A DNA stretch of 64,000 nucleotides from Streptomyces sp. NBC_00271 (GCF_036178845.1 NZ_CP108070.1:2542001-2606000), one strand, 5' to 3'. Numbered from the stretch's first letter, positions 26,887-36,132 are shown. Program-made: numbers and translations. Notes: generated from the letters alone by a model not told the origin.

Positions 26887-27159
26887 ATGACCGAGGAAAG
26901 CGACGGCCTCGTGATGTACTGGCGGCCCGGCTGCGTGTTCTGCATGAACCTGCGGCTGAGCCTGCTCTTCACGCGCCTGCGTTACACCAAGCGGAACATC
27001 TGGCGGGACAAGGACGCAGCGGCGTTCGCCCGCTCCGTCGCGGACGGAAACGAGACGGTGCCCACCGTCACCGTCGCCGGGCACGCCATGGTCAACCCGT
27101 CGAAGCGACAACTGCTGGATGCCGTCCGCGAGTACGCGCCGCACCTACTCTCGTCCTGA
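26887..27159 (+). CDS. Glutaredoxin-like protein (mycoredoxin type)
   Basis: A 90-residue thioredoxin-fold protein with the active site CVFC near residue 16-19 after LVMYWRPG, a cis-Pro segment VPTVTVAG, and C-terminal helix residues PSKRQLLDAV. Proteins of this type in Actinobacteria reduce mycothiol mixed disulfides. The two-Cys site fits disulfide reduction. The ATG at 26887 follows GAGGGAAG. It is the last apparently intact gene before the integrase remnant and reads in the same direction. Confidence 0.82.
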   Translation: MTEESDGLVMYWRPGCVFCMNLRLSLLFTRLRYTKRNIWRDKDAAAFARSVADGNETVPTVTVAGHAMVNPSKRQLLDAVREYAPHLLSS

Positions 27160-27321
27160 CCTGGCGCTGAGAGCAGAGGGCCGAGGCCGACGGCCTGTGG
27201 TCGGCCTGGTCGCGGTCGAGGGCCGTCTGACGCCACTCCAACGCGAGCCCGCTCTGTTTCGCCTCGCACAGCACCTGGACCATGCCGTCGTAGAACCCGG
27301 AACACGACGGTCGAGCAGGAG

Positions 27322-27933
27322 GGAAGCCATGGAAGGCCGTACTTCTGCCTGCCCAAGGGCGGCAAAACGCGAGACGTTCCCCTCTCCCCCAACCTCGCCA
27401 AGCGTGTCCAGGACCACCTGCGCCGCTTCCCTTCGATCTCCTGCACGCTCCCGTGGCGCAACCCTGAGCCGCCGACGACCGAGCTGGAAGGGCGACAACG
27501 TAGACCGATCAGCGTCCGGCTGGTCCTGAGCTCCCCGCATGCCAATCGAATCAACTACTCGATGTGGAGCAAGCGGAGCTGGCGGCCCACACTCGCGGCG
27601 GCCGGTGTCGTGAAGAAGGTCGGCGAGAAAGCTGAGACGCACGGAGGTCGCAGCCGTCGGTACCCCGTCTACGAACTCTCCCGCGAGGACATGTTCCACG
27701 TCCTCCGGCACACGTACGCGAGTACCCAGCTCGAGGCCGGCGAGTCGATAGTGAGCGTGTCGGAGTGGCTCGGGCATGCCTCGCCGCAGACCACGCTGAC
27801 GCACTACGCTCACTTCATGCCCGGGGCGGGCAAGCGGGGCCTCGCAGCCATGGACGAGTGGTTCGATCAAGATCCACAACCGAATGTCCCTGAGGACTCC
27901 CTGGGCGCCCCACAGACCCAGAACAGGGCATGA
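27322..27933 (+). pseudogene. Tyrosine integrase, C-terminal remnant
   Basis: About 200 in-frame codons match the catalytic half of a phage/ICE tyrosine recombinase: RPYFCLPKGGKTRDVPLS, then the box II motif HVLRHTYAS (His, Arg, His), LGHASPQTTLTHY and a C-terminal tail. The nucleophile is the Tyr of THYAHF. The box I arginine region and the N-terminal arm-binding domain are not found upstream in any frame, so the gene is truncated and probably inactive. It ends 45 bases before the right boundary repeat, where an integrase gene beside its attachment site would be expected. Confidence 0.75.
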
Positions 27934-27977
27934 AACCGCGGGTGGCAGCGGTAGTCGCGCACACTGACAACGTGTAA

Positions 27978-28091
27978 GAGGAGTTCAAGGAACCCCTCTA
28001 CGCGCCGCCCCCGCTGCTCCAGCGGATGGTGGAGGCAGGGCTGCTGGGCCGCAAGACCGGCCGCGGGTTCCACGTGTACGGCCAGGAGTGA
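27978..28091 (+). pseudogene. 3' remnant of 3-hydroxybutyryl-CoA dehydrogenase
   Basis: An in-frame stretch with no start encodes [18 protein letters not shown] then [17 protein letters not shown] and a stop, the standard ending of hydroxybutyryl-CoA dehydrogenases. It matches the equivalent part of the gene at 21652-22572 but has the normal C-terminus that gene lacks. A TAA codon lies just before it. It lies directly upstream of the metE riboswitch, so I read it as the original end of the dehydrogenase gene, separated by the insertion. Confidence 0.75.
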
Positions 28092-28189
28092 GCATCCCGG
28101 CGCGACCGGGCCGAGGAGTCCGGACCGCGTGTCCCAGCTCACCGTCCGAATGCCGGACGTGGTCCGCCGCGCCGGGTGAGCGCCCCCTA

Positions 28190-28396
28190 GGCTGGTCGGT
28201 GCAACTGGTTCGCCCCGTCCGCCAGGCGGGATGCGTCGCAAGAGGGAACCCGGTGGGAATCCGGGACTGCCCCGCAGCGGTGAGTGGGAACGACCGCCGT
28301 CATACGCACTGGGTCCGGTGAACAGGACCTGGGAAGCGACGGCCAGTAGGTGTCCTCCGTCCGGAGGACGTGCCCGCGAGTCCGAAGACCTGCCCG
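28190..28396 (+). ncRNA. Cobalamin (B12) riboswitch controlling metE
   Basis: The leader has the aptamer core AAGAGGGAACCCGGTGGGAA, then ACTGCCCCGCAGCGGTGAG, and the B12 box GAGTCCGAAGACCTGCC at about 28377-28394, with the opening GTCGGTGCAACTGG before them. Adenosylcobalamin binding would switch off the B12-independent methionine synthase metE, 180 bases downstream. The segment 28397-28576 is the expression platform: it holds short GC hairpins and ends in AAGGAG before the start codon. Limits of the aptamer are approximate. Confidence 0.93.
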
Positions 28397-28576
28397 TTGC
28401 CCGCGTACGAACCACTCGTGCGCGGACATCCCGGTGACCTCGTGGGCGGGTCGGCGTACATATCGGGCGGACGACCGCGCTGTCGCGCGGGGGTTGTTTC
28501 CGTCCGGTTCGTCACCCCCTTCGCGCCCTCGTCCCGTCCCGGGATCCCAGGGAGATATCTCGCGAAGGAGATTTCC

Positions 28577-30901
28577 GTGACAGCGAAGTCCGCAGCCGCG
28601 GCGGCACGGGCCACCGTGTACGGCTACCCCCGCCAGGGACAGAGCCGGGAGCTGAAGAAGGCGATCGAGGGCTACTGGAAGGGCCGCGTCGACGCCGACG
28701 CCCTCCGCGCCACCGCCACCGCCACCGAACTGCGCGCCGCCAACTGGCGGCAGCTGGCCGAAGCCGGCATCCACGAGGTACCCACCGGCGACTTCTCGTA
28801 CTACGACCACGTGCTGGACACCAGCGTCATGGTCGGCGCGATCCCCGAACGCCACCGCGCCGCCGTCGAGGCCGACGCGCTGGACGGCTACTTCGCGATG
28901 GCGCGCGGCACCCAGGACGCGGCGCCGCTGGAGATGACCAAGTGGTTCGACACCAACTACCACTACCTGGTCCCCGAGTTGGGCCCGGACACCGTCTTCA
29001 CGGCCGACTCCACCAAGCAGGTCACCGAGCTCAAGGAGGCCCTCGCCCTCGGGCTGAGCGCCCGCCCGGTGCTGGTCGGACCGGTCACCTACCTGCTGCT
29101 CGCCAAGCCCGCGCCCGGCGTCGCCGCGGACTTCGACCCGCTGACGCTCCTCGACCGGCTGCTGCCCGTGTACGCCCAGGTCCTCGCCGACCTCCGCACG
29201 GCCGGCGCCGAGTGGGTGCAGCTCGACGAACCGGCCCTGGTCCAGGACCGTACGCCCGCCGAGCTGAACGCCGCCGCGCGCGCCTACCGCGACCTGGGAG
29301 GGCTCACCGAGCGCCCGAAGCTGTTGGTCGCCTCGTACTTCGACCGCCTCGGTGACGCGCTGCCCGTGCTCGCCAAGGCTCCGGTGGAGGGCCTGGCGCT
29401 CGACTTCACCGAGGCCGCCGCCGCCAACCTGGACGCGCTCGCCGCCGTGGGCGGGCTGCCCGGCAGGCGTCTGGTCGCCGGGGTCGTCAACGGGCGCAAC
29501 ATCTGGGTCAACGACCTGGAGAAGTCCCTCGCCACCCTCGGCACCCTGCTCGGACTGGCCGGCCGGGTCGACGTGGCCGCCTCCTGCTCGCTGCTGCACG
29601 TCCCGCTCGACACCACCGCCGAACGCGACATCGAGCCGCAGATCCTGCGCTGGCTCGCCTTCGCCCGCCAGAAGACCGCCGAGATCGTCACCCTCGCCAA
29701 GGGCCTCGGGGGCGGCACCGACACCATCGCGGCCGAACTCGCCGCCAACCGGGCCGACCTGGCCTCCCGCGTCGGATCGGCGCTCACCCACGACCCCGCG
29801 GTACGCGCCCGCACCACCGCCGTCACCGCCACCGACGCCCGCCGCTCCCAGCCCTACCCCGAACGGGCCGCCGCCCAGCGCGCCCACCTGCGGCTGCCCC
29901 TGCTGCCGACCACCACCATCGGCTCCTTCCCGCAGACCGCCGAACTGCGCACCGCGCGGGCGGACCTGCGCGCGGGACGGATCGACAGCGCCGGGTACGA
30001 GGAACGCATCAGGGCCGAGATCGGCGAGGTGATCTCCTTCCAGGAGAAGACCGGCCTCGACGTCCTCGTGCACGGCGAGGCCGAACGCAACGACATGGTC
30101 CAGTACTTCGCCGAACAGCTCACCGGCTACCTCGCCACGCAGCACGGCTGGGTCCAGTCCTACGGCACCCGCTACGTACGCCCGCCGATCCTGGCCGGCG
30201 ACATCTCCCGCCCGGAAGCGATGACGGTGCGCTGGACGACGTACGCCCAGTCCCTCACCACCAAGCCGGTCAAGGGCATGCTCACCGGCCCCGTCACCAT
30301 GCTCGCCTGGTCCTTCGTCCGCGACGACCAGCCCCTCGCCGACACCGCCCGACAGGTCGCCCTCGCCCTGCGCGACGAGGTGAACGACCTGGAGACGGCC
30401 GGGACTTCGGTCATCCAGGTGGACGAACCCGCGCTGCGCGAGACCCTGCCGCTGCGCGCCTGCGACCATCCGGAGTATCTGGCGTGGGCCACCGAGGCGT
30501 TCCGCCTCACCACCGCGGGCGTACGCCCGGACACCCAGATCCACACCCACATGTGCTACGCCGAGTTCGGCGACATCGTCCAGGCCATCGACGACCTCGA
30601 CGCCGACGTCATCAGCCTCGAGGCCGCCCGCTCCCACATGCAGGTCGCCCGCGAACTCGCCGGACACGGCTACCCGCGCGAGGCCGGACCCGGCGTGTAC
30701 GACATCCACTCCCCCCGCGTACCGAGCACCGAGGAGGCCGCCGCACTGCTCCGCACCGGCCTCAAGGCCATTCCCGCCGAACGACTGTGGGTCAACCCCG
30801 ACTGCGGCCTGAAGACCCGCGCCTGGCCCGAGACTCGCGCCTCGCTGGAGAACCTGGTCACCGCGGCGCGGACGGTCCGCACGGAGCTTTCCGCGTCCTG
30901 A
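28577..30901 (+). CDS. metE: Cobalamin-independent methionine synthase
   Basis: A 774-residue enzyme that transfers a methyl group from methyltetrahydropteroyl-triglutamate to homocysteine. Both barrel domains are present. Zinc ligands are His658 and Cys660 in HTHMCYAEF and Cys743 in NPDCGLKTR, each 17 positions after their E. coli counterparts. The N-terminal barrel has TKWFDTNYHY, and IGSFPQT opens the C-terminal one. The GTG at 28577 follows AAGGAG; earlier in-frame codons run through the riboswitch. It is monocistronic, repressed by B12 through the riboswitch, and usable when MetH or its cofactor is lacking. Confidence 0.97.
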   Translation: MTAKSAAAAARATVYGYPRQGQSRELKKAIEGYWKGRVDADALRATATATELRAANWRQLAEAGIHEVPTGDFSYYDHVLDTSVMVGAIPERHRAAVEADALDGYFAMARGTQDAAPLEMTKWFDTNYHYLVPELGPDTVFTADSTKQVTELKEALALGLSARPVLVGPVTYLLLAKPAPGVAADFDPLTLLDRLLPVYAQVLADLRTAGAEWVQLDEPALVQDRTPAELNAAARAYRDLGGLTERPKLLVASYFDRLGDALPVLAKAPVEGLALDFTEAAAANLDALAAVGGLPGRRLVAGVVNGRNIWVNDLEKSLATLGTLLGLAGRVDVAASCSLLHVPLDTTAERDIEPQILRWLAFARQKTAEIVTLAKGLGGGTDTIAAELAANRADLASRVGSALTHDPAVRARTTAVTATDARRSQPYPERAAAQRAHLRLPLLPTTTIGSFPQTAELRTARADLRAGRIDSAGYEERIRAEIGEVISFQEKTGLDVLVHGEAERNDMVQYFAEQLTGYLATQHGWVQSYGTRYVRPPILAGDISRPEAMTVRWTTYAQSLTTKPVKGMLTGPVTMLAWSFVRDDQPLADTARQVALALRDEVNDLETAGTSVIQVDEPALRETLPLRACDHPEYLAWATEAFRLTTAGVRPDTQIHTHMCYAEFGDIVQAIDDLDADVISLEAARSHMQVARELAGHGYPREAGPGVYDIHSPRVPSTEEAAALLRTGLKAIPAERLWVNPDCGLKTRAWPETRASLENLVTAARTVRTELSAS

Positions 30902-30998
30902 GCCCGTACGACGGGCCGGGAGAGCACGCCCACCGCTTTCTCGGCCCACCGGCTACCCACCACACCACAAGCCCCGCGCCCCCATGGCGTCCGGTGGC

Positions 30999-31508
30999 TC
31001 ACGGGCGCCAGTACAGCGCGGGGTCGGGGTGGTGGGTGAAGCCGAGTTCGCGGTACAGCGGTTCGCCTTCCACTGAGGCGTACAGGTCCACTCGGGCGAC
31101 CTCACGTTCCCCGAACCAGTCGAGCAGGCCCCGCATGATCGAGCGGCTGTGACCGCGGCGCCGGTACGACGGGTCGGTGACCACGCCGATCACGTGCCCG
31201 ATCCGGCCGTTGCGCAGATGCGGGCCGGGCAACCGCTGCTCGATGGTGGCGATCCCACAGGCGGCCAGGCCACGGTCGCCGTCGCTGTCACCGTCGCCGT
31301 CCACCACGAGGATGCGCACGGCATCCGAGGTCAGCTGTTCCTTCAGCACCACGGCCAGGGCGTCCAGCCAGTCGTCGTCCGCCGACGCGGGGCTGAAGAA
31401 GTCACCGCCGAGGTCCTCGAACAGCAGGGCCCGCAGACGTACGAGCTCCACCAGGTCGTACTCCACCGCCTGCCGCACGGCCGGCCCGTTTCCCTTGCGT
31501 TGTCCCAT
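30999..31508 (-). CDS. GNAT family N-acetyltransferase
   Basis: A 169-residue GNAT protein with the acetyl-CoA motif VTDPSYRRRGHSRSIMRGLL and the C-terminal block VDLYASVEGEPLYRELGF. The substrate is unknown. The start ATG at 31508 is only 26 bases from the divergent CGNR gene, so their promoters overlap. The 97 bases between it and metE contain no clear gene. Confidence 0.82.
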   Translation of the reverse strand: MGQRKGNGPAVRQAVEYDLVELVRLRALLFEDLGGDFFSPASADDDWLDALAVVLKEQLTSDAVRILVVDGDGDSDGDRGLAACGIATIEQRLPGPHLRNGRIGHVIGVVTDPSYRRRGHSRSIMRGLLDWFGEREVARVDLYASVEGEPLYRELGFTHHPDPALYWRP

Positions 31509-31534
31509 GCCGACCAGACTGATGTAATGGTCTT

Positions 31535-32053
31535 ATGCATCTCAACCCTTACGGCGAGGATGCCGTGAACCTGGCCGCCGATCTCGCCAACCGGCGCCCG
31601 ACCGGCGTCGAGGAGCTCGCGGAGCGCTGCCGCGCCGCCGGGCTGGTGCTGGAGAACCCGGCCACCCCCCAGGACCTCGACCGCACCCAGGACGCACTGA
31701 AGGCGTGGGAGGAGGTCGTCGATGCCACCGACGAACACGAACGCGCCGAGCTGCTCAACCGGATGCTGGCGGCGGCCGCCGCCCACCCGCGGATGTCCAA
31801 CCACGCCGGCAGCGGCTGGCACCTGCACTTCCGCGACGACCGGCAGACACTCGGCTCCGTACTGTTCTCACTCATCGCCGTGGGTACCGCATTGCACCTG
31901 ACAGGACGGGGCATGCACCGCCTCCGACGCTGCGCCGTGAGCGAGTGCACCACGATCTTCGCCGACACCTCCCGCACCGGACGGCAGCGGTACTGCTCCC
32001 CGCGCTGCGCCAACCGCGACGCGGTACGCCGCCACCGGGCGCGCAGCGTTTGA
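31535..32053 (+). CDS. CGNR zinc-finger protein (ABATE domain)
   Basis: A 172-residue protein. The N-terminal ABATE domain spans about 1-115, and the C-terminal CGNR zinc finger has Cys residues in RRCAVSECTTIF and RYCSPRCANRDAVRRHR; here the motif reads CANR. Members are presumed stress-related transcription regulators. No ribosome site precedes ATG 31535 and only 26 bases separate it from the divergent GNAT start, so a leaderless transcript is likely. Confidence 0.82.
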   Translation: MHLNPYGEDAVNLAADLANRRPTGVEELAERCRAAGLVLENPATPQDLDRTQDALKAWEEVVDATDEHERAELLNRMLAAAAAHPRMSNHAGSGWHLHFRDDRQTLGSVLFSLIAVGTALHLTGRGMHRLRRCAVSECTTIFADTSRTGRQRYCSPRCANRDAVRRHRARSV

Positions 32054-32163
32054 CGAGGGTCACGAGCTGCCCCTATCCCCTACGTGGCCAGTAGAGCATC
32101 CTCAGGGATGAAGTCCGGAAGAACGCGGCCCGAGAGCCGATTCGGTAGAGTTGGAGAGACACC

Positions 32164-32889
32164 GTGTTTTACTACGTGCTCAAATACGTGCTTCTGGGTC
32201 CACTGTTGAGGCTGGTGTTCCGGCCTCGGATCGAGGGCCTTGAGTACATACCGGCGTCGGGTCCCGCCATCGTGGCCGGCAACCATCTCTCGTTCTCGGA
32301 CCACTTCCTGATGCCCGCGATCCTGAAGCGTCGCATCACCTTCCTGGCGAAGGCCGAGTACTTCACGGGGCCCGGTATCAAGGGACGGCTGACGGCCGCC
32401 TTCTTCCGCAGCGCGGGGCAGATCCCGGTGGACCGCTCCGGCAAGGACGCGGGCCAGGCCGCGATCCGCGAGGGACTGGGCGTGCTGCGCAAGGACGAAC
32501 TGCTCGGCATCTACCCGGAGGGGACGCGTTCGCACGACGGGCGCCTCTACAAGGGCAAGGTCGGCGTCGCGGTCATGGCGCTGAAGGCCGGGGTTCCGGT
32601 CATCCCCTGCGCCATGATCGGCACCTTCGAGGCACAGCCGCCGGGCCAGAAGATCCCGAGCCTCCACCCCGTGGTGATCCGCTTCGGGAAGCCCCTCGAC
32701 TTCTCCCGCTACGCCGGGATGGAGAACGAGAAGGCCATCCTGCGCGCCGTCACCGACGAGATCATGTACGCCATCCTCACCCTCTCCGAGCAGGAGTACG
32801 TCGACCGGTACGCGGCCGTCGTCAAGGCGGAGGAGGCGGCCGAGGTCGCGGCCCAGGCCCGCAAGTTCCCGCGGATACCCTTGAGTTGA
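32164..32889 (+). CDS. 1-acyl-sn-glycerol-3-phosphate acyltransferase (PlsC family)
   Basis: A 241-residue membrane-associated acyltransferase with the catalytic NHLSFSDH (HX4D form) near residue 39 and the glycerol-phosphate binding YPEGTRSHDG near 117. It acylates lysophosphatidic acid to phosphatidic acid in phospholipid synthesis. The start is GTG after GGAGAG. A strong hairpin shared with the convergent aminopeptidase gene ends it. Streptomyces carries several PlsC paralogues, so a specialised role is possible. Confidence 0.9.
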   Translation: MFYYVLKYVLLGPLLRLVFRPRIEGLEYIPASGPAIVAGNHLSFSDHFLMPAILKRRITFLAKAEYFTGPGIKGRLTAAFFRSAGQIPVDRSGKDAGQAAIREGLGVLRKDELLGIYPEGTRSHDGRLYKGKVGVAVMALKAGVPVIPCAMIGTFEAQPPGQKIPSLHPVVIRFGKPLDFSRYAGMENEKAILRAVTDEIMYAILTLSEQEYVDRYAAVVKAEEAAEVAAQARKFPRIPLS

Positions 32890-32908
32890 GAGACGCACGA
32901 CAGGCAGA

Positions 32909-32936
32909 AGGGGCGGCCGGGGATCCGGCCGCCCCT
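32909..32936 (+). terminator. Bidirectional terminator hairpin
   Basis: A perfect 12-bp stem (AGGGGCGGCCGG with CCGGCCGCCCCT) and 4-base loop GGAT lies between the convergent plsC-like and aminopeptidase genes, 20 bases after one stop and 15 after the other. It can serve both strands. Confidence 0.75.
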
Positions 32937-32950
32937 CTGTGCGTGGGGTG

Positions 32951-34549
32951 TTACGCGGTCGGCGTGGCGTGCGGGGTGCACGTCACATCGGCCGCGTCCG
33001 TCTTGCCCGTGAGCAAGTAGGAGTCCACACGGGTGTTGATGCACGGGTTGACCAGGCCGGTCACACCGTGCGAGCCCGCACCGTTCTCGGTGATCAGGCG
33101 GGAGCCCTTGAAGCGCTTGTGCAGTTCGACGGCGCCGGGGTACGGGGTGGCGGCGTCACGCGTGGACTGCACGATCAGGACGGCGGGCAGGCCCTTGCCG
33201 GTCTTGACGTTCACCGGGGTCTGCTGCTTGACCGGCCAGGTCGCGCAGGGCAGGTTCATCCACGCGTTGGCCCACGTCATGAACGGGTAGCTCTTGTGGA
33301 GCTTCGTGTTGTCCTTGTCCCACTTAGACCAGCTGGTGGGCCACTTGGCGTCCGCGCACTCGACGGCCGTGTAGACGGCGTTGCCGTTCTCCGAGGCGAT
33401 GTTGCCCGCGGTGTCGGACAGGTCGGGGGCGGCGGCGTCGACGAGCGCCTGGGTGTCACCGGCGACGTACTTGCTGAACGCCGTCGCGACCGGCACCCAC
33501 GACGAGTCGTAGTACGGGGCGCTCTGGAAGAAGGAGATCAGTTCGGCGGGGCCGACGACGCCACCGAGCGGGCTCTTCTTCGCGGTGGCCCGCAGCTTCA
33601 GCCACTGGTCCTGGACCTTGGCGCGGGTGTCGCCGAGGTGGAAGGCGGCGTCGTTCTTGGCGACCCAGTCCTCCCAGTCCTTCCAGCGGCCCTCGAAGGC
33701 GATGTCCTGCTCCAGGTTGGCCTGGTACCAGATGTTCTCCTTCGCCGGGTTGACGACACTGTCGACGACCATGCGGCGGACGTGGCCCGGGAACAGGGTG
33801 CCGTAGACGGCGCCGAGGTAGGTGCCGTAGGAGACGCCCAGGTAGTTGAGCTTCTTCTCACCGAGTCCGGCCCTGATGACGTCCAGGTCGCGGGCGGTGT
33901 TGGGCGTGGTCATCTGCGCCAGCATCGCCTTGCCGCTGCGCTTGGCACAGCCGTCCGCGTACGCGGCGGCGAGCTTGCGCTGGACGCGCTTGTCGGCCTC
34001 GGAGTCCGGGACCGGGTCGGCCTTGGGCGCCTTCACGAACTCCTGCGGGTCAATGCAGGAGATCGGGGCGGAGTGACCGACACCGCGCGGGTCGAAGCCC
34101 ACGAAGTCGTACGCCTTCGAGGTGTTGACCCACAGGGGGGCCTTGGTGGTGACGCGGCGCGGGAAACGCATGCCCGAACCACCGGGGCCACCCGGGTTGT
34201 AGACGAGCGCGCCCTGGCGCTCCGCCTTGGTCCCGGTGTTCCCGATACGGTCGACGGCGAGCTTGATCTGCTTGCCGTAGGGGTGGGCGTAGTCGAGCGG
34301 GACGGAGACCCAGCCGCACTGGATCGGCTTCTCGAAGCCCCAGTCCGCAGGGCAGTCCTGCCAGTTGATCCCGGCCTTCGCGGCTCGGGCGGCGGCGATC
34401 GCCGCGCCGCGGGCCTCACGGTCCTGACCGTGACGCGAGTCGGCGGTGGCCGACGGCGCCGCGACGGCTCCGGCTATCAGGGTCGCCGTGACGAGTGCTC
34501 CGGCCGAAGCGAACGCGGTCAGGCGTCTCGTCGGTCTCTTAGCCCTCAA
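32951..34549 (-). CDS. Secreted tripeptidyl aminopeptidase (alpha/beta hydrolase)
   Basis: A 532-residue exported serine hydrolase of the Streptomyces Tap/SlpD/SlpE family. It has a twin-basic signal peptide with hydrophobic core ending near SATA (about residue 37), the oxyanion-hole region NPGGPGGSG, the nucleophile elbow GVSYGTYLG and the C-terminal ENGAGSHGV carrying the catalytic His. It removes N-terminal tripeptides from secreted proteins. The TTG at 34549 is supported by GGGGAGG 7 bases upstream. Its 5' leader contains an 8-bp dyad CCCCGTAC/GTACGGGG at 34559-34587, possibly regulatory. Confidence 0.9.
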   Translation of the reverse strand: MRAKRPTRRLTAFASAGALVTATLIAGAVAAPSATADSRHGQDREARGAAIAAARAAKAGINWQDCPADWGFEKPIQCGWVSVPLDYAHPYGKQIKLAVDRIGNTGTKAERQGALVYNPGGPGGSGMRFPRRVTTKAPLWVNTSKAYDFVGFDPRGVGHSAPISCIDPQEFVKAPKADPVPDSEADKRVQRKLAAAYADGCAKRSGKAMLAQMTTPNTARDLDVIRAGLGEKKLNYLGVSYGTYLGAVYGTLFPGHVRRMVVDSVVNPAKENIWYQANLEQDIAFEGRWKDWEDWVAKNDAAFHLGDTRAKVQDQWLKLRATAKKSPLGGVVGPAELISFFQSAPYYDSSWVPVATAFSKYVAGDTQALVDAAAPDLSDTAGNIASENGNAVYTAVECADAKWPTSWSKWDKDNTKLHKSYPFMTWANAWMNLPCATWPVKQQTPVNVKTGKGLPAVLIVQSTRDAATPYPGAVELHKRFKGSRLITENGAGSHGVTGLVNPCINTRVDSYLLTGKTDAADVTCTPHATPTA

Positions 34550-34690
34550 GTGGGACCTCCCCGTACATCGTTGCGATTGGTACGGGGATCCTTTCTGCTG
34601 TGAGGTCTCTGAGAACAGGGGTGACCGGCCTTCTTTACCATTCCGATAACCGGAGCACCAAGTCCCGTTGAGCGGAGAGTACTTGTCGAC

Positions 34691-35452
34691 TTATCGGTCG
34701 AGTGTGCGCAAAGCCTCGTCCAGCACGCGCCGCAGTCGCAGCGCGTCCGGCGCCAGGGCGCTCACCAGGGCCGCGGGCCCGGCGAGCGGCATGAGGGCCG
34801 CGTACTCCCCGAGCAGCCGCGCCTGCGGCGGCTCACTCTCGAACTCCGGCCGTACGACAACGAGTTGACCCAGTGCCCGATGTCCCCCGAGCCCCGCGGG
34901 ACCGTCCCAGCCGCCGGGTGCGCCGGGACCGCACGACAGCTCCTGGTCCAGCAGCGGCCGTCCGTCGAGCCGTACGGTAAGACGACTGGTGAGCCGTCCG
35001 GGTTGCTCGCCGACGCGCCCGAGTACCTGCTCCTCCCGGAAGACGAGCCGAGCGCCCGAACGGAGCTCGACGCGCGAGGACACGTACAGGTCACTCCCCT
35101 GAGCGGAGATCAACTGCTCGGGCAGCCAGCGCAGTTCACCCCCGCCGGACACGTCGAGCCGCACGTCGTAACGGGCCTCACCCTTGGCCTGTCCCGGCAG
35201 GGCGATGGTCGCGGCGGCCGATCCGACGTGCAGCCGGGCCCCCTCCCCCACCTCCGCCTCCACGGCGAAGCGGTCACCGCCGAGCGGCCCGCTCATCGCC
35301 CCGATGAGCATGACGCGTGCCTCGTCCCCGCTCGCCCGGGTGCGCCGCAGGGCGAGCGGCCCCTCTCCCTCCAGCACGGGCAGCGCGGTACCGCCGCGCC
35401 CGTCGGCCCGTGCCCCGATCCGTGCGGTGGCCCGCACTCCCGCTGTGGTCAT
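34691..35452 (-). CDS. ureD: Urease accessory protein UreD
   Basis: A 253-residue urease accessory protein that helps UreF and UreG load nickel into apourease. The conserved [13 protein letters not shown] and [14 protein letters not shown] segments are present. The ATG at 35452 overlaps the ureG stop in ATGA; an upstream in-frame start would add 11 residues inside ureG. It is the last gene of the ureABCFGD set. It is somewhat divergent and short compared with enterobacterial UreD, as is usual in Actinobacteria. Confidence 0.9.
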   Translation of the reverse strand: MTTAGVRATARIGARADGRGGTALPVLEGEGPLALRRTRASGDEARVMLIGAMSGPLGGDRFAVEAEVGEGARLHVGSAAATIALPGQAKGEARYDVRLDVSGGGELRWLPEQLISAQGSDLYVSSRVELRSGARLVFREEQVLGRVGEQPGRLTSRLTVRLDGRPLLDQELSCGPGAPGGWDGPAGLGGHRALGQLVVVRPEFESEPPQARLLGEYAALMPLAGPAALVSALAPDALRLRRVLDEALRTLDR

Positions 35453-36132
35453 GCCGTCCACGCGGCCAGCCGTTCCCGCACCCACTCGGCGACGGCCGTC
35501 ACCCCGGCCTCGGTCCGCAGCGACTGGAAGACGACGGGCAGCTCGGCCCGCTGCGCCTTGGCGTCGGCGGCCATCCGTCCCAGGTCGGACCCCACATACG
35601 GCGCGAGGTCGGTCTTGTTGACGACGAGCAGGTCGGCGGTGGTGACACCGGGCCCGCCCTTGCGCGGAATGTCGTCACCGCCCGCCACGTCGATGACGAA
35701 GACCTGCGCGTCCACCAGACCCTTGGAGAACGTCGCGGTGAGGTTGTCACCCCCGGACTCGACGAGGATGAGGTCCAAGGGCCCCACCTCGTCCTCCAGG
35801 TCCTCCACCGCTTCGAGGTTCGCGGAGATGTCGTCCCGGATCGCGGTGTGCGGGCACGCGCCCGTCTCCACGGCGGTGATCCGCTCCGGCGGAAGCACGG
35901 CCTCCCGCAGCAGGAACTCGGCGTCCTCCCGCGTATAGATGTCGTTCGTGACGACCGCGAGCGACAGCTCGTCCCGCAGCGCACGGCAGAGCGCGGCGAC
36001 GGTCGCCGTCTTCCCGGACCCGACGGGCCCACCGAGCCCGATGCGCAGAGCGCGCCGCGAGCCGTCGGGCCGCCGAGCGTCGGCACTGACGGCCAAGGCC
36101 CCGCCGTGGGAGTGATCGTGGTCGAGATGCAT
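35449..36132 (-). CDS. ureG: Urease accessory GTPase UreG
   Basis: A 227-residue SIMIBI GTPase that drives nickel insertion into urease. It has the P-loop [10 protein letters not shown], the metal-binding [13 protein letters not shown], the ESGGDNL switch region and the NKTDLAP guanine motif. The N-terminal [11 protein letters not shown] is His-rich, suggesting nickel binding or storage. It follows ureF after 136 bases that hold no gene and overlaps ureD by 4 bases. Confidence 0.96.
   Translation of the reverse strand: MHLDHDHSHGGALAVSADARRPDGSRRALRIGLGGPVGSGKTATVAALCRALRDELSLAVVTNDIYTREDAEFLLREAVLPPERITAVETGACPHTAIRDDISANLEAVEDLEDEVGPLDLILVESGGDNLTATFSKGLVDAQVFVIDVAGGDDIPRKGGPGVTTADLLVVNKTDLAPYVGSDLGRMAADAKAQRAELPVVFQSLRTEAGVTAVAEWVRERLAAWTA

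Larger units (their letters stand above)
22408..27977 (+). mobile_element. Decayed integrative element in the 3' end of the hydroxybutyryl-CoA dehydrogenase gene
   Basis: A 5.6-kb block is bounded by two copies of the dehydrogenase 3' end, 22408-22509 and 27978-28079, about 80 percent identical and sharing the core CCCCCGCTGCTCCAGCG (22438-22454 and 28008-28024). A tyrosine integrase remnant lies 45 bases inside the right boundary. Contents are a truncated TPR gene, an orphan fragment, a lipoprotein, an SMI1/KNR4 protein and a glutaredoxin. Elements that insert into gene 3' ends normally replace the end and leave the old one behind, which matches. The copies are too diverged for a fresh att duplication. 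Outer limits are approximate. Confidence 0.6.

Noticed and set aside
26887..27977. An intact conjugative or phage element with replication genes
   Set aside because: No replication, transfer, excisionase or structural gene is present; only an integrase fragment supports mobility.
28187..30949. Very long minus-strand open frame opposite metE and the riboswitch
   Set aside because: It is the antisense shadow of metE, a normal effect of high GC; metE has complete motifs and a ribosome site.
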